Shown here: positions 38,099 through 48,776 of the stretch, one piece after another
Position numbering within the stretch: the stretch's first letter is position 1
How the letters are laid out: every line of letters starts with the position of its first letter
From: Silvania hatchlandensis
GTDB taxonomy: Bacteria; Pseudomonadota; Gammaproteobacteria; Enterobacterales; Enterobacteriaceae
DNA: 64,000 nucleotides
Direction: 5' to 3'
Assembly: GCF_025564065.1 (NCBI RefSeq)
Contig: NZ_JAMGZK010000049.1
Coordinates: 62,001 to 126,000 of the forward strand
Program-made: the position numbers and the translations under genes
The notes under the pieces: generated by a model
Seen by the model: the letters and a program-made list of their open reading frames with translations, nothing else
Told to the model about the DNA's origin: nothing
Databases searched by the model: none

Positions 38099-38665
38099 AT
38101 GGTCAAATCTCAACCGATTTTGAGATACATCTCACGAGTGATCCCGGCGATAGCAGTAGCGGTTCTGCTTTCAGCTTGTACAACTAATACCGCAAAGAAT
38201 ATGCATCCTGAGACGCGTGTTGTGGGTTCGGAAGACGCCTCTTCACTGCAAGCCTCTCAGGATGAATTTGAAAAGATGGTCAGCAATCTGGATATCAAAT
38301 CCAGACTGATGGACCAGTATGCCAGCTGGAAAGGCGTACGCTATCGCTTAGGCGGCAGCACTAAAAAGGGAATTGATTGTTCCGGTTTCGTACAGCGTAC
38401 TTTCCGTGAGCAGTTTGGGTTAGAACTTCCGCGTTCAACTTATGAACAACAGGAAATGGGCAAATCTATTTCACGTACCAGTTTACGTACGGGTGATTTA
38501 GTGCTCTTCCGGGCGGGTTCAACCGGCCGTCATGTCGGCATATATATTGGTAACGACCAGTTTGTCCACGCATCCACCAGCAGCGGTGTGATTATTTCCA
38601 GCATGAACGAGCCATACTGGAAAAAGCGCTATAACGAAGCGCGTCGTGTTCTGACCCGTAGTTAA
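38099..38665 (+). CDS. mepS: Murein DD-endopeptidase MepS (Spr)
   Basis: A 188-residue outer-membrane lipoprotein that cuts D-Ala-mDAP crosslinks so that new peptidoglycan can be inserted. The lipobox LLSACTT puts the lipid-bearing Cys near residue 27. The NlpC/P60 domain has the nucleophile in GIDCSGF (around 93-99), GRHVGIYIG with the catalytic His, and the third residue in FVHAST. Length equals E. coli Spr. It is monocistronic with a strong terminator. In E. coli its level is set by NlpI-Prc proteolysis. Confidence 0.97.
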   Translation: MVKSQPILRYISRVIPAIAVAVLLSACTTNTAKNMHPETRVVGSEDASSLQASQDEFEKMVSNLDIKSRLMDQYASWKGVRYRLGGSTKKGIDCSGFVQRTFREQFGLELPRSTYEQQEMGKSISRTSLRTGDLVLFRAGSTGRHVGIYIGNDQFVHASTSSGVIISSMNEPYWKKRYNEARRVLTRS

Positions 38666-38706
38666 CCCCTGGTGCTGTCTGTTTCCCTTGACTGACAGCC
38701 CAGCAT

Positions 38707-38735
38707 AAAAGCACTGCTCCGGCAGTGCTTTTTTT
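38707..38735 (+). terminator. mepS terminator
   Basis: GCACTGC (38711-38717) pairs with GCAGTGC (38722-38728) around TCCG, preceded by A residues and followed by seven T residues. Confidence 0.92.
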
Positions 38736-38856
38736 GTTTTACGATCTGCGATTCATCTCCATCTGGCGCGGGTCAGGACGTTCCAGGCTATAGTCTCGTT
38801 ACGTGAGTTTAGCCGTCAAGATGACGCGAGCGGCCTTTCAGGATCCCATAACGTTT

Positions 38857-40413
38857 ATGTTCACCCGCTATTTATCATTTCGCCGCAAAGCGCTGATCCT
38901 CAGCCTGACCGCCGGACTTCTTATCACCCTGCTCTGCGGCGGTTCGCAGTTTTTGATGAGTCGCCATAAGCAGGAAGTAAGATACGACAGTCTGATCAGT
39001 GGTCTTGCTAACTATATGAACGGCTATTTTTCCGAGCTGCGCCGCTCGGTTGATATGCTGCAGCCGCTCACCTTAAGCCAGTGCAGCGGTATCGCCTCTG
39101 AACTCACATCACGCGCCGCATTCAGTCTCAACGTCCGCGCCTTTCTGCTGGTCAAAGACAAAGTCGCCTTTTGCTCCTCGGCTACCGGACCGATGCAAAT
39201 GCCGATCTCGGAGCTGGTACCCACAATCGACGTAAATAAAGACGTTGACATGGCCCTGTTGCCCGGCACACCGATGATGCCGAAAAAACCGGCCATTGCA
39301 CTGTGGATGAGCAATCCCCTGCTGGCGAACGGCGGGGTGTTTACCTCCATTAACCTCAACCTGGTGCCTTATCTGCTGTATACCGCCCGCCAGGACGAGT
39401 TTATCGGCGTGGCGCTGGTTGTCGGCAATATGGCGTTCACCACCTGGTCAGACCGGCTGCTGCTGTCGGCCGATTTACACGGCAAGCCCGTCCGTTCGGT
39501 TCAGGTAAAGGGACTACCGCTGCAAATCTATCTGTATGCCGATAGCTGGATGCTGGAAGAGGTGCAGTTTGCCCTGCTCTTTGGCCTGATGTGCGGCGCG
39601 CTGGCCAGCGGGCTCTGCTACTACCTGATCATCACCCGCGCAAATCCGCGTAAAGAGATCCTCACCGCCATCAAGCAGAATCAATTTTACGTGGTTTACC
39701 AGCCGGTGGTGGATGCGCATGATTTACAGATGCGCGGCGTCGAAGTGCTGATGCGCTGGCACCATCCCGGCGCCGGGGAGATCCCGCCAGATGCCTTTAT
39801 TAACTTTGCCGAAGCGCAGAAGCTGATCGTGCCTTTGACGCTGCACCTCTTCGATCTGATCCGGCGCGACGCCCCGATGCTGCAGAAGCGGCTGCCGCCG
39901 GGTGCCAAGCTGGGGATCAACATCGCTCCTGGCCATCTGCACGCCGACAGCTTCAAAGACGATATGCGCCAGTTCGCCGCCTCGCTGCCGCCAGATCATT
40001 TTCAGCTGGTGCTCGAAATTACCGAGCGCGACATGCTCAACCAGAGGGAAGCGACAAAGCTGTTTGAGTGGCTGCATCTGGAAGGGTTTGAAGTGGCGGT
40101 GGATGATTTCGGTACCGGGCACAGCGCGCTGATCTATCTGGAGCGCTTTACCATGGACTACCTCAAAATCGACCGGGGGTTCGTCAGCACCATCGGCATG
40201 GAAACGGTCACCTCACCGGTGCTGGATGCCGTTTTGACTCTGGCTCGCCGCCTGAATATGGTGACGGTAGCAGAAGGGGTGGAGACACCCGAACAGGCAA
40301 AATGGCTGCGGGAGCACGGCGTCAACCTGCTGCAGGGGTTCTGGATCAGTCGCCCGATGCGCCTGGAGCAGCTGATGGTCTGGGAGCCTGACGTTCAGCT
40401 CGACGGGGAATAA
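38857..40413 (+). CDS. pdeN: CSS-EAL cyclic-di-GMP phosphodiesterase PdeN (Rtn)
   Basis: A 518-residue inner-membrane protein. Two membrane segments (around 10-30 and 235-255) flank a periplasmic CSS-motif domain; the motif is seen in KVAFCSSATG. The C-terminal EAL domain has the signature VEVLMRWHHP (EVL in place of EAL), then EITERD, VDDFGTGHSALIYLERF, DYLKIDRGF and AEGVET. The key catalytic residues look intact. The start at 38857 gives the E. coli length, though its Shine-Dalgarno is distant; GTG at 38803 is the alternative. DsbA/DsbB redox control is known for this family. Confidence 0.9.
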   Translation: MFTRYLSFRRKALILSLTAGLLITLLCGGSQFLMSRHKQEVRYDSLISGLANYMNGYFSELRRSVDMLQPLTLSQCSGIASELTSRAAFSLNVRAFLLVKDKVAFCSSATGPMQMPISELVPTIDVNKDVDMALLPGTPMMPKKPAIALWMSNPLLANGGVFTSINLNLVPYLLYTARQDEFIGVALVVGNMAFTTWSDRLLLSADLHGKPVRSVQVKGLPLQIYLYADSWMLEEVQFALLFGLMCGALASGLCYYLIITRANPRKEILTAIKQNQFYVVYQPVVDAHDLQMRGVEVLMRWHHPGAGEIPPDAFINFAEAQKLIVPLTLHLFDLIRRDAPMLQKRLPPGAKLGINIAPGHLHADSFKDDMRQFAASLPPDHFQLVLEITERDMLNQREATKLFEWLHLEGFEVAVDDFGTGHSALIYLERFTMDYLKIDRGFVSTIGMETVTSPVLDAVLTLARRLNMVTVAEGVETPEQAKWLREHGVNLLQGFWISRPMRLEQLMVWEPDVQLDGE

Positions 40414-40502
40414 TTTCACAACCTCAGCGGCGTCACTTATTATTCAGGTAACGAGCCGGCCCGCTGCCTGCGGGTCAGAACAAAAAAGGAATACGTAGCG
40501 GA

Positions 40503-42308
40503 ATGATTGTGCGCGTGGTGATGGTGCTGATTGCGATGATAAGTGGACTTTGTCAGGCGCAAACCATAAAAGAGAGCTTCGCCTTTGCAGTTATTGGCGA
40601 GCCGAAATACGCCATTAATTTCGACCATTACGACTACGTTAACCCGGCAGCGCCGAAGGGCGGCAGCGTGACCCTGTCGGCTAACGGCACCTTCGACAAC
40701 TTCAACCGCTATGCCTTGCGCGGCGTGGCGGCCGAGCGTACCGACGCGCTCTACGATACCCTCTTCACCACCTCTGACGACGAGCCGGGCAGCTACTATC
40801 CGCTGGTGGCCGAGATGGCGCGCTACGCCGATGACTTTTCCTGGATGGAGCTGACCCTCAATCCGCTGGCGCGCTTTCATGACGGTACCCCGGTGAAGGC
40901 CAGCGATGTCGCTTTTACCTTTCACAAGTTTATGACCGAAGGCGTGCCGCAATTTCGTCTGGTCTATAAAGGGGCCAACGTTACTGCCATCGCCCCGCTG
41001 ACCGTGCGCATCACCCTCACCCACCCGAATAAAGAGGACATGCTGAGCCTGCTGACGCTGCCGGTGATGCCCGAAAAGTTCTGGAAGGATCATAAGCTCA
41101 GCGACCCGCTCTCCACCCCGCCGCTGGCAGGCGGGCCGTATCGCATCACCCACTGGCGGATGGGTCAGTATCTGATTTACTCCCGGGTGAAAGATTACTG
41201 GGCAGCCAATTTGCCGGTAAACCGCGGGCGCTGGAACTTTGACACCCTGCGCTACGACTATTACCTCGACGACAACGTGGCGTTCGAAGCGTTTAAAGCG
41301 GGCGCATTTGATATGCGAATAGAGAGCAGCGCCAAAAACTGGGCGACGCGCTACAGCGGGAAAAACTTCACCCGTGGCTACATCGTCAAAGAGGCGTTTA
41401 AGAATGACTCGGCCCAGGATACCCGCTGGCTGGCGTTTAATATTCAGCGTCCGGTATTTAGCGACAGCCGCGTGCGTCAGGCAATTACCCTTGCCTTCGA
41501 TTTCGAATGGATGAATAAGGCGCTGTTCTACGGCGCCTATAGCCGGGTGAACAGCTATTTCCAGAATACCGAATATGCCGCACACGGCTACCCGGATGCG
41601 GCCGAGCTGACGCTGCTTGCGCCGCTCAAAGGGGCCGTTCCTCCTGAGGTGTTCACCACACTCTACCAGCCGCCGCGTTCGACAGGTGACGGCTTTGATC
41701 GCGATAACCTGCTGCAGGCCAGTAAACTGCTGGATGAGGCCGGGTGGGAAATCAAAAACCAGAAGCGGATCAACACGCAAACCGGCAAGCCGCTGAGCTT
41801 TGAACTGCTGCTCCCCTCCGGGGGCAACAACCAGTGGGTACTGCCGTTCCAGCACAATCTTGAACGACTGGGCATTACCCTGGACATCCGCCAGGTGGAT
41901 AATTCGCAAATCACCAACCGGATGCGTAACCGCGATTACGACATGATGCCGCGCCTGTGGCGGGCCATGCCGTGGCCGAGCACCGATCTGCAGATCTCAT
42001 GGGCCTCGCAATATATAGATTCCACCTACAACGCACCGGGAGTGAAAAACCCGGCGGTCGATGCCCTGATCGCCCAAATCGTCGCCGCCCAAGGCAATAA
42101 AGAAAAACTGCTGCCGCTGGGACGGGCGCTCGACCGGGTGCTGACCTGGAACCATTACATGCTGCCGATGTGGTTTATGGGGCAGGACAGAGTTGCCCAC
42201 TGGGATAAATTCTCGCTTCCTGCCCAGCGTCCGGTGTACTCGCTGGGGTTTGAAAACTGGTGGTATGACGTTAACAAAGCGGCGAAATTACCCGCCGAAC
42301 GGCGTTAA
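40503..42308 (+). CDS. yejA: Oligopeptide ABC transporter substrate-binding protein YejA
   Basis: A 601-residue periplasmic binding protein of the SBP_bac_5 family with a signal peptide (ALIAMISGLCQAQ-like beginning, cleavage near residue 19). It delivers peptides to YejBEF; in E. coli this includes microcin C, in other enterics antimicrobial peptides. Motifs YVNPAAPKGGSVTLS, TPVKASDVAFTF and DTRWLAFNIQRPVFSDSRVRQAI are typical. yejB begins 9 bp after its stop. It heads the complete yejABEF operon. Confidence 0.94.
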   Translation: MIVRVVMVLIAMISGLCQAQTIKESFAFAVIGEPKYAINFDHYDYVNPAAPKGGSVTLSANGTFDNFNRYALRGVAAERTDALYDTLFTTSDDEPGSYYPLVAEMARYADDFSWMELTLNPLARFHDGTPVKASDVAFTFHKFMTEGVPQFRLVYKGANVTAIAPLTVRITLTHPNKEDMLSLLTLPVMPEKFWKDHKLSDPLSTPPLAGGPYRITHWRMGQYLIYSRVKDYWAANLPVNRGRWNFDTLRYDYYLDDNVAFEAFKAGAFDMRIESSAKNWATRYSGKNFTRGYIVKEAFKNDSAQDTRWLAFNIQRPVFSDSRVRQAITLAFDFEWMNKALFYGAYSRVNSYFQNTEYAAHGYPDAAELTLLAPLKGAVPPEVFTTLYQPPRSTGDGFDRDNLLQASKLLDEAGWEIKNQKRINTQTGKPLSFELLLPSGGNNQWVLPFQHNLERLGITLDIRQVDNSQITNRMRNRDYDMMPRLWRAMPWPSTDLQISWASQYIDSTYNAPGVKNPAVDALIAQIVAAQGNKEKLLPLGRALDRVLTWNHYMLPMWFMGQDRVAHWDKFSLPAQRPVYSLGFENWWYDVNKAAKLPAERR

Positions 42309-42317
42309 GGAATCACA

Positions 42318-43412
42318 ATGGGCGCTTATTTACTACGTCGCTTGCTGCTGGTGATCCCCACCTTGTGGGCCATTATCACCATCAACTTTTTTATTGTGCA
42401 GATTGCCCCCGGCGGGCCGGTCGATCAGGCTATCGCCGCTATCGAATTCGGCAACAGCGGGACGATGCCCGGCGGTGGCGGCGAAGGGCTGCGCGCCAGC
42501 CATGCCCGCACCGGGGTCGGTAATATTAACGAGAGCCAGTATCGCGGCGGACGCGGCCTCGATCCAGAGGTGATCGCCGAGATCACCCAGCGTTACGGAT
42601 TCGATAAGCCGCTGCATGAGCGCTATTTCAAAATGCTGTGGGACTATCTGCGCTTCGATTTTGGCGACAGCCTGTTCCGCAGCGCCTCGGTACTGCATCT
42701 GATCAAAGAGAGCCTGCCGGTGTCGATTACGCTGGGGCTGTGGGGGACGTTGATTATCTACATGGTCTCGATCCCGCTCGGCATCCGCAAAGCGGTGGAT
42801 AACGGCAGCCGGTTCGATATCTGGAGCAGCACCTTTATTATTGTCGGCTACGCGATCCCGGCGTTTCTGTTCGCAGTATTGCTGATCGTCTTTTTTGCCG
42901 GCGGCAGCTATCTGGATCTCTTCCCGCTGCGTGGGCTGGTATCGACCGATTTCAGTAGCCTGCCGTGGTACAACAAAATTACCGACTACCTGTGGCACAT
43001 CACCCTGCCGGTGCTGGCGACGGTGATCGGCGGCTTTGCCGCACTGACCATGTTGACCAAAAACGCCTTCCTCGACGAGATCCGCAAGCAGTATGTGGTG
43101 ACCGCCCGCGCCAAAGGCGTGAGCGAACGGCTCATCCTGTGGACACATATTTTCCGCAACGCGATGCTGCTGGTGATCGCCGGTTTCCCCGCCACCTTTA
43201 TCAGCATGTTCTTCACCGGCTCGCTGTTAATCGAGGTGATGTTCTCCCTTAACGGCCTGGGCCTGCTCGGCTACGAGGCGACCGTCTCGCGTGACTATCC
43301 GGTGATGTTTGGCACGCTCTATATTTTCACCTTGATTGGACTGCTGCTGAATATCCTCAGTGATATTTGCTATACGCTGGTCGATCCGCGTATTGACTTT
43401 GAGGGCCGCTGA
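42318..43412 (+). CDS. yejB: Peptide ABC transporter permease YejB
   Basis: A 364-residue inner-membrane permease with six or so transmembrane segments. The OppB-type start is [36 protein letters not shown]. The EAA loop [24 protein letters not shown] (around 256-279) contacts YejF. Length equals E. coli YejB. Its stop overlaps the yejE start by one base. Confidence 0.95.
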   Translation: MGAYLLRRLLLVIPTLWAIITINFFIVQIAPGGPVDQAIAAIEFGNSGTMPGGGGEGLRASHARTGVGNINESQYRGGRGLDPEVIAEITQRYGFDKPLHERYFKMLWDYLRFDFGDSLFRSASVLHLIKESLPVSITLGLWGTLIIYMVSIPLGIRKAVDNGSRFDIWSSTFIIVGYAIPAFLFAVLLIVFFAGGSYLDLFPLRGLVSTDFSSLPWYNKITDYLWHITLPVLATVIGGFAALTMLTKNAFLDEIRKQYVVTARAKGVSERLILWTHIFRNAMLLVIAGFPATFISMFFTGSLLIEVMFSLNGLGLLGYEATVSRDYPVMFGTLYIFTLIGLLLNILSDICYTLVDPRIDFEGR

Positions 43413-44437
43413 TGCCGCGTTTAAGCCCTGTTAACCAGGCCCGCTGGGCACGTTTTCGCCATAACCGCCGCGGCTACTGGTCGCTGTGGATTTTTGCCCT
43501 GTTTTTCGCCCTGAGCCTGTGCGCGGAGATTGTCGCCAACGATAAACCGCTGCTGGTGCATTTTGACGATCGCTGGTACGTGCCGGTGGTTAAAGATTAC
43601 AGCGAGCGAGATTTTGGCGGCCCGTTTGCCACCGCGGCAGATTACCAGGACCCGTGGCTGCGCACGCAGCTGAACGCGCGTGGCTGGGTGCTGTGGGCGC
43701 CGGTGCGCTTTGGCGCCAACAGTATTAACTTTGCCACCAACACCCCCTTCCCGTCACCACCTTCGGCGCAGAACTGGCTGGGCACCGATGCTAACGGCGG
43801 CGATGTGCTGGCGCGCATTCTGTACGGCACCCGGATTTCAATTCTGTTCGGCCTGATGCTGACCCTTTTCTCCAGCGTGATGGGGGTGCTGGCAGGGGCA
43901 ATTCAGGGTTATTACGGCGGAAAAATCGACCTCTGGGGGCAGCGCTTTATTGAAGTCTGGTCCGGGATGCCGACGCTGTTTTTAATCATTTTGCTCTCAA
44001 GCGTGGTGCAGCCTAACTTCTGGTGGCTGCTGGGCATTACGGTGTTATTTGGCTGGATGGCGCTGGTGGGCGTGGTGCGGGCCGAGTTTTTACGCACCCG
44101 TAACTTCGACTATATTCGCGCGGCGCAGGCGCTGGGAGTCGGCGATCGTGGGATTATTTTCCGCCATATGCTGCCCAATGCGATGGTGGCGACGCTGACC
44201 TTCCTGCCGTTTATTCTGTGCAGCTCAATCACCACCCTCACCTCGCTCGATTTTCTCGGCTTTGGTCTGCCGCTGGGTTCCCCTTCGCTGGGCGAGCTGC
44301 TGCTGCAGGGCAAAAACAACTTGCAGGCGCCGTGGCTCGGGATCACCGCCTTCCTCTCGGTGGCCGTGCTGCTGTCGCTGCTGATTTTTATTGGCGAAGC
44401 GGTACGCGATGCCTTTGATCCTAACAAGGCGGTTTAA
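43412..44437 (+). CDS. yejE: Peptide ABC transporter permease YejE
   Basis: A 341-residue OppC-type permease. The N-terminal membrane anchor (around 22-40) precedes a large periplasmic loop, then the permease core. The EAA loop RAAQALGVGDRGIIFRHMLPNAM (around 234-256) and LTSLDFLGFGLPLGSPSLGELL are conserved. Length equals E. coli YejE. yejF starts one base after its stop. Confidence 0.95.
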   Translation: MPRLSPVNQARWARFRHNRRGYWSLWIFALFFALSLCAEIVANDKPLLVHFDDRWYVPVVKDYSERDFGGPFATAADYQDPWLRTQLNARGWVLWAPVRFGANSINFATNTPFPSPPSAQNWLGTDANGGDVLARILYGTRISILFGLMLTLFSSVMGVLAGAIQGYYGGKIDLWGQRFIEVWSGMPTLFLIILLSSVVQPNFWWLLGITVLFGWMALVGVVRAEFLRTRNFDYIRAAQALGVGDRGIIFRHMLPNAMVATLTFLPFILCSSITTLTSLDFLGFGLPLGSPSLGELLLQGKNNLQAPWLGITAFLSVAVLLSLLIFIGEAVRDAFDPNKAV

Positions 44438-44438
44438 G

Positions 44439-46028
44439 ATGACGCAGCCCCTGCTTCACATCGACGCGCTCTCCATCGCCTTTCGTCAGCAGGACGAAAC
44501 CCGCACGGTGGTGAACGATATCTCCCTGCAGATTGCCGAAGGCGAAACCCTGGCGCTGGTGGGCGAATCTGGCTCGGGTAAGAGCGTGACGGCGCTGTCG
44601 GTGCTGCGCCTGCTCCCAACTCCGCCGGTGGTTTTTCCCCAGGGCGATATCCTGTTTCGCGGCCAGTCGCTGCTGCATGCCGACGAGCGCACGCTACGCG
44701 GGGTGCGCGGCAACAAAATCGCGATGATTTTCCAGGAGCCGATGGTCTCGCTTAACCCGCTGCATACGCTGGAAAAGCAGCTCTATGAGGTGCTGTCTCT
44801 GCACCGCGGCATGCGCAAAGAGGCGGCGCGCGGCGAGATGCTCGACTGCCTGGATCGCACCGGGATCCGCAATGCGGCAAAACGGCTCGGCGATTTTCCG
44901 CATCAGCTTTCCGGCGGTGAACGCCAGCGGGTGATGATCGCCATGGCGTTACTCACCCGTCCGGAACTGCTGATCGCCGATGAACCGACTACCGCGCTGG
45001 ACGTGACGGTGCAGGCACAGATCCTGCAACTGCTGCGTGAGCTGCGCGACGAGCTGAACATGAGTCTGCTGTTTATCACCCACAATCTCGGCATTGTGAA
45101 AAAGCTTGCCGACCGGGTCGCGGTGATGCAGAACGGGCGCTGCGTGGAGCAGAACACCACCTCGGCGCTGTTTACTGCCCCACAGCACCCCTATACCCAA
45201 CGGCTGCTCGACAGCGAGCCCGCAGGCGACCCGGTGCCGCTGGCACAGGATGCCGAGCCGCTGCTGCGGGTGGAAGATCTCTCGGTGGCATTCCCGGTCC
45301 GTAAAGGCCTGCTGCGTCGCGTGGTGGAGAGTAAGCAGGTGCTGAGCAACGTCAGCTTCACCTTACGTCCGGGAGAAACGCTGGGGCTGGTGGGTGAGTC
45401 AGGATCCGGGAAGAGCACCACCGGGCTGGCGCTGCTGCGCCTGATTGCCTCCCGGGGGACGATTCTGTTTGACGGTCAGCCGCTGCACAGCTGGGATCGC
45501 CGACAGATGCTGCCCGTCCGTCACCGGATGCAGGTGGTTTTTCAGGATCCGAACTCTTCGCTCAATCCCCGCCTTAACGTGCAGCAAATTATCGAAGAGG
45601 GCCTGCGCGTGCATCAGCCCGGCCTCAGCCTGCAGGTGCGTGAAGAGGAAGTGATTACCGTGATGCGCGAAGTGGGACTCGATCCCGAGACCCGTCATCG
45701 CTATCCGGCGGCGTTCTCCGGTGGGCAGCGTCAGCGCATCGCCATCGCCAGGGCACTGATCCTGCGACCGGAGCTGATTATCCTGGACGAGCCGACCTCG
45801 TCGCTCGACAAAACGGTGCAGGCACAAATTCTGGCCTTGCTGAAGGATTTACAGAAAAAGCACCGGCTAGCCTATATCTTTATCAGCCATGACCTGCAGG
45901 TCGTGCGCGCGCTTTGCCATCAAGTGATCGTGTTGCGTCAGGGAGAGGTGGTCGAGCAGGGGGAATGCCAGCGCGTCTTTGCCGCGCCGACGCAGGCGTA
46001 TACGCGTCAGCTGTTAGCGTTGCGCTGA
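44439..46028 (+). CDS. yejF: Peptide ABC transporter ATP-binding protein YejF
   Basis: A 529-residue fused double ATPase. Each half has Walker A GESGSGKS (around 42-49 and 319-326), signature LSGGERQR or FSGGQRQR, and Walker B LLIADEPT or LIILDEPT. It powers YejABE, combining the roles of OppD and OppF. The ATG at 44439 gives the MTQPLLHID start and E. coli length; an upstream ATG at 44391 lies inside yejE. It is the last gene of the operon, and yejG is convergent 3 bp away. Confidence 0.95.
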   Translation: MTQPLLHIDALSIAFRQQDETRTVVNDISLQIAEGETLALVGESGSGKSVTALSVLRLLPTPPVVFPQGDILFRGQSLLHADERTLRGVRGNKIAMIFQEPMVSLNPLHTLEKQLYEVLSLHRGMRKEAARGEMLDCLDRTGIRNAAKRLGDFPHQLSGGERQRVMIAMALLTRPELLIADEPTTALDVTVQAQILQLLRELRDELNMSLLFITHNLGIVKKLADRVAVMQNGRCVEQNTTSALFTAPQHPYTQRLLDSEPAGDPVPLAQDAEPLLRVEDLSVAFPVRKGLLRRVVESKQVLSNVSFTLRPGETLGLVGESGSGKSTTGLALLRLIASRGTILFDGQPLHSWDRRQMLPVRHRMQVVFQDPNSSLNPRLNVQQIIEEGLRVHQPGLSLQVREEEVITVMREVGLDPETRHRYPAAFSGGQRQRIAIARALILRPELIILDEPTSSLDKTVQAQILALLKDLQKKHRLAYIFISHDLQVVRALCHQVIVLRQGEVVEQGECQRVFAAPTQAYTRQLLALR

Positions 46029-46031
46029 CGC

Positions 46032-46376
46032 TCAGGCAGAGTTCTGGCTGGAGAAAGGCTCGGCAATTGCCACACCAAAGTTCTTCAGTCGGCAGGTCGC
46101 CGCAAACTCATCCTGACTTTTCACGAACAGACACGGCTCGCCTTCGCACTCCAGCACCGAGCTGTAAAGTTCAATGTCGGTCAGGGCCTGACTCAGTCGC
46201 TCCATTACCGGCCACGCGTTACCCTCTTCAGGACTCAGCAGTTTAAGCGCCACCAGGCAGTTCTCACAGTTCGGGGTGCTTTGCGGAATCGGTTCAACTT
46301 TCGAACCTGCAAAACCCGCCGACCAGCGATAGCTCTGCGGCAAGCGGTGGACAATGGAGTGCTGTAATGTATTCAC
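46032..46376 (-). CDS. yejG: Conserved protein YejG
   Basis: A 114-residue cytosolic protein of unknown function, YejG family. Recognisable parts are [25 protein letters not shown] and [14 protein letters not shown]. The likely start is GTG at 46376, preceded by GGGGA at six bases; it gives the E. coli length. An in-frame ATG at 46406 would add ten unrelated residues. The 3' end lies 3 bp from the yejF stop on the opposite strand. Confidence 0.88.
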   Translation of the reverse strand: MNTLQHSIVHRLPQSYRWSAGFAGSKVEPIPQSTPNCENCLVALKLLSPEEGNAWPVMERLSQALTDIELYSSVLECEGEPCLFVKSQDEFAATCRLKNFGVAIAEPFSSQNSA

Positions 46377-46460
46377 GTTCGTTCCCCGGAAGAAAATATA
46401 CTTCACAATTCATTTACATTTATAGTAACACATCGCTACTGACCTGCTCTGTTTTTAAAA

Positions 46461-46529
46461 AGAAAACGCTTACAGCCAGAATCCATCGGCGTTGGCGTCT
46501 ACTTTGTCAGAGCTTTTTGTAAGCGTTTC
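46461..46529. promoter_or_regulatory. Pair of inverted LacI/GalR-type sites between yejG and bcr
   Basis: AAACGCTTACA (46464-46474) and its exact complement TGTAAGCGTTT (46518-46528) lie 57 bp apart centre to centre. Both contain the AANCGNTT core. GAAAACGCTTACA (46462-46474) is identical to part of the galS operator at 13641-13656. They lie 86-152 bp upstream of the yejG start, so GalR/GalS-type looping control is conceivable. Confidence 0.45.
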
Positions 46530-46674
46530 AGGTCGCAGTCGGCGCTATATTTACCCGTTTTTGCGATCTAACTCAACCTTTTTAACTACAAGGTTGTGAC
46601 TATTTACATAAATAGATTTTACATAAAAGAAACAAAACAGGCGGGAATGAACAGCATCCTGGTTGACATGTATC

Positions 46675-46703
46675 AAAAAAGGGTCCCATCGGGACCCTTT
46701 TTT
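46675..46703. terminator. bcr terminator
   Basis: GGGTCCC (46681-46687) and GGGACCC (46691-46697) around ATC, with six A residues before and six T residues after. Symmetrical, but it serves bcr by position. Confidence 0.92.
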
Positions 46704-46708
46704 GTGAT

Positions 46709-47905
46709 TCAGCTCACCGATTTTTTGGGCCGACTCGCGTAAAGGCAGAACAGAATCGAGCCGGTGGCGCACAGGGCGATTGACCATAGCATCGGCCAGG
46801 CACTGTTGAAGGTGGCCAGCGAGAGCAGCGCGCCAACGATAGCGCCGATACCAAAGCGGAAGGTCCCCGCCAGCGACGAGGCCGTGCCGGCCATGTGCGG
46901 GAACTCGTCGAGGATTACCGCCATCGCATTGGACGATACCATCGAGATACAGCCCACAAACGCCGCAATGCCAAATACCAGCGCCCAGAACCCCACGTCG
47001 AAGTAAGCGGTCACCACCATCCACACCGCCATCACGAACTGGATCCACAGCCCGATGCGGAACATGTTCAGCGCCCCTACCCGGCGCACAAAGCGGCTGT
47101 TAATCATCGTCAGCACAAAGATGAACACCACGTTCAGCGCAAAGTAGTAACCAAAGTGCTGCGGCGACACATGGTTAAGCTCGATGTAGACAAACGGCCC
47201 GGCGCTGAGGAAGGAGAACATCCCGGCAAAGCTGAAACCGCTGGCCAGCATATAGCTCAGCACGCGCTTATGGCGAAACAGCGAGGCAAAGTTGCCCAGC
47301 GTAGTGCGAATATGGAACTTCTGCCGCCGTTCTATCGGCAGCGTTTCTTTAATAAAGAAGAAGATCATCGCCGAGGCCAGCAGCGCCGCCAGCGCCAGGA
47401 TCCAGAAAATGGCGTGCCAGCTAAACCACACCAGCACCGCGCCCCCGACCATTGGCGCCACCAGCGGCGCAACGGTGGTAACCAGCATGACAAAGGACAT
47501 CATGCGGGAGAACTCTTCTTTCGGGTAGATATCGCGCATCAGGGCATTGATCACCACGCTTGCCGCCGCAGCCGCCAGGCCGTGGAAGAAACGCATCACA
47601 ATCAGTTGGTCGATAGTCTGCGACAGGGCACAGGCCATCGCCGCACCGGCAAACACCAGCGTGCCACCAAGGATCACCGGCTTACGTCCGATGCTATCCG
47701 CCATAGGGCCATACAGCAGCTGCCCCAAAGCAAACCCCAGAATATAGGTGCTGAGGGTCATCTGCGTGCTGCCAGCCGGAACGCCGAACTGTGCGGAAAT
47801 TACCGGCAGCGCAGGCAGATACATATCGATGGACAACGGCATCAGCATGGCCAGCAGGCCAAGAATAAACACGATGCTGTACGACGAGTGTGGCCTGGTG
47901 GTCAC
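46709..47905 (-). CDS. bcr: Bicyclomycin/multidrug efflux transporter Bcr
   Basis: A 398-residue MFS drug exporter of the DHA1 Bcr/CmlA group with twelve transmembrane segments. Motif A is [16 protein letters not shown] (around 67-82). [21 protein letters not shown] (around 132-152) is the group's motif C. In E. coli it gives resistance to bicyclomycin and exports cysteine. Length is close to E. coli Bcr (396). It follows rsuA by 15 bp on the same strand and is probably cotranscribed with it. Confidence 0.95.
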   Translation of the reverse strand: MTTRPHSSYSIVFILGLLAMLMPLSIDMYLPALPVISAQFGVPAGSTQMTLSTYILGFALGQLLYGPMADSIGRKPVILGGTLVFAGAAMACALSQTIDQLIVMRFFHGLAAAAASVVINALMRDIYPKEEFSRMMSFVMLVTTVAPLVAPMVGGAVLVWFSWHAIFWILALAALLASAMIFFFIKETLPIERRQKFHIRTTLGNFASLFRHKRVLSYMLASGFSFAGMFSFLSAGPFVYIELNHVSPQHFGYYFALNVVFIFVLTMINSRFVRRVGALNMFRIGLWIQFVMAVWMVVTAYFDVGFWALVFGIAAFVGCISMVSSNAMAVILDEFPHMAGTASSLAGTFRFGIGAIVGALLSLATFNSAWPMLWSIALCATGSILFCLYASRPKKSVS

Positions 47906-47920
47906 TGTGTGCTCCTGAGA

Positions 47921-48628
47921 TTAGCGTGAAAGCAGGCCAACGCTGGCAATTTCTTCTTCCGTCAGCGGACGGTATTCGCCTGGCTCAAGGTCCGGGTCGA
48001 GCGCAATCGCCCCGATACGTTCGCGATGCAGGCCGACCACGTGGTTGCCCACGGCGGCAAACATGCGCTTCACCTGATGGTAACGCCCTTCGCTGATGGT
48101 CAAACGGACCTCATTCGGGGTGATGATTTCCAGCACCGCTGGTTTAGTCAGATCTTTCTCATTATGCAGCTGAACGCCGTGGGCAAATTGCCCGGCGGTG
48201 CTGTCACTGACCGGCGATTCCAGCTTCACCCGATAGGTTTTCTCGCAGTGGTGGCGCGGGGAGGTGATGCGGTGCGACCATTGACCGTCGTCGGTCATCA
48301 GCACCAGACCGGTGGTGTCGATATCCAGACGCCCGGCAGCGTGCAGCTTGTAGGCTACCGGCTCATCGAGGAAATAGAGCACCGTCGGGTGATCCGGATC
48401 GTCGGTGGAACAGACGTAGCCATCCGGTTTGTTGAGCATGAAATAGCGCGGGCCATTTTGCTGCGTCAGCGAGTTGCCTTCGTATTCCACCTGATGGTCA
48501 GGCTGGAGTTTAAAAGCGCTGTCTCGCACAATGTCGCCATCCACAGTCACATGGCTGCCGCGGATCAGACGCCCGGCAATAGCGCGGCTTACGCCGAGTT
48601 GCTGAGCGATAAACTTATCAAGTCGCAT
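47921..48628 (-). CDS. rsuA: 16S rRNA pseudouridine(516) synthase RsuA
   Basis: A 235-residue enzyme that isomerises U516 of 16S rRNA. The N-terminal S4 domain is [31 protein letters not shown]. The catalytic motif [17 protein letters not shown] (around 98-114) holds the active Asp. [31 protein letters not shown] is the family's C-terminal signature. E. coli RsuA has 231 residues. bcr follows 15 bp downstream. The gene is divergent from radD. Confidence 0.96.
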   Translation of the reverse strand: MRLDKFIAQQLGVSRAIAGRLIRGSHVTVDGDIVRDSAFKLQPDHQVEYEGNSLTQQNGPRYFMLNKPDGYVCSTDDPDHPTVLYFLDEPVAYKLHAAGRLDIDTTGLVLMTDDGQWSHRITSPRHHCEKTYRVKLESPVSDSTAGQFAHGVQLHNEKDLTKPAVLEIITPNEVRLTISEGRYHQVKRMFAAVGNHVVGLHRERIGAIALDPDLEPGEYRPLTEEEIASVGLLSR

Positions 48629-48776
48629 GAAATATTTTAAGCCTTAAGGGTGCCAGGAGCCGGACCACAGGTCCGAAAGAAGCAGTTAGAACAGCCCAGT
48701 ATAGCGGGCTATCTGCGCCACTCAAGGGAAAAAGTTTCGTGGCATACTATGTGCGAGATAACCAAACCGAGAAACC

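Noticed and set aside
37922-38113. 63-codon minus-strand frame in the lpxT-mepS gap
   Set aside because: No ribosome binding site, no family features, and it runs over the mepS start region.
40440-41909. 489-codon open frame on the minus strand opposite yejA
   Set aside because: It is a shadow of yejA in a GC-rich genome. It has no family motif, its composition is biased to Arg, Gly and His, and yejA itself is a clear full-length gene.
46464-46528. Inverted repeats as ends of an insertion sequence
   Set aside because: Only 43 bases lie between them, there is no transposase and no target duplication, and the arms look like LacI-family operators.
46895-47929. 344-codon plus-strand frame opposite bcr
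   Set aside because: Shadow of bcr; highly charged His/Arg/Gln-rich translation typical of antisense frames.
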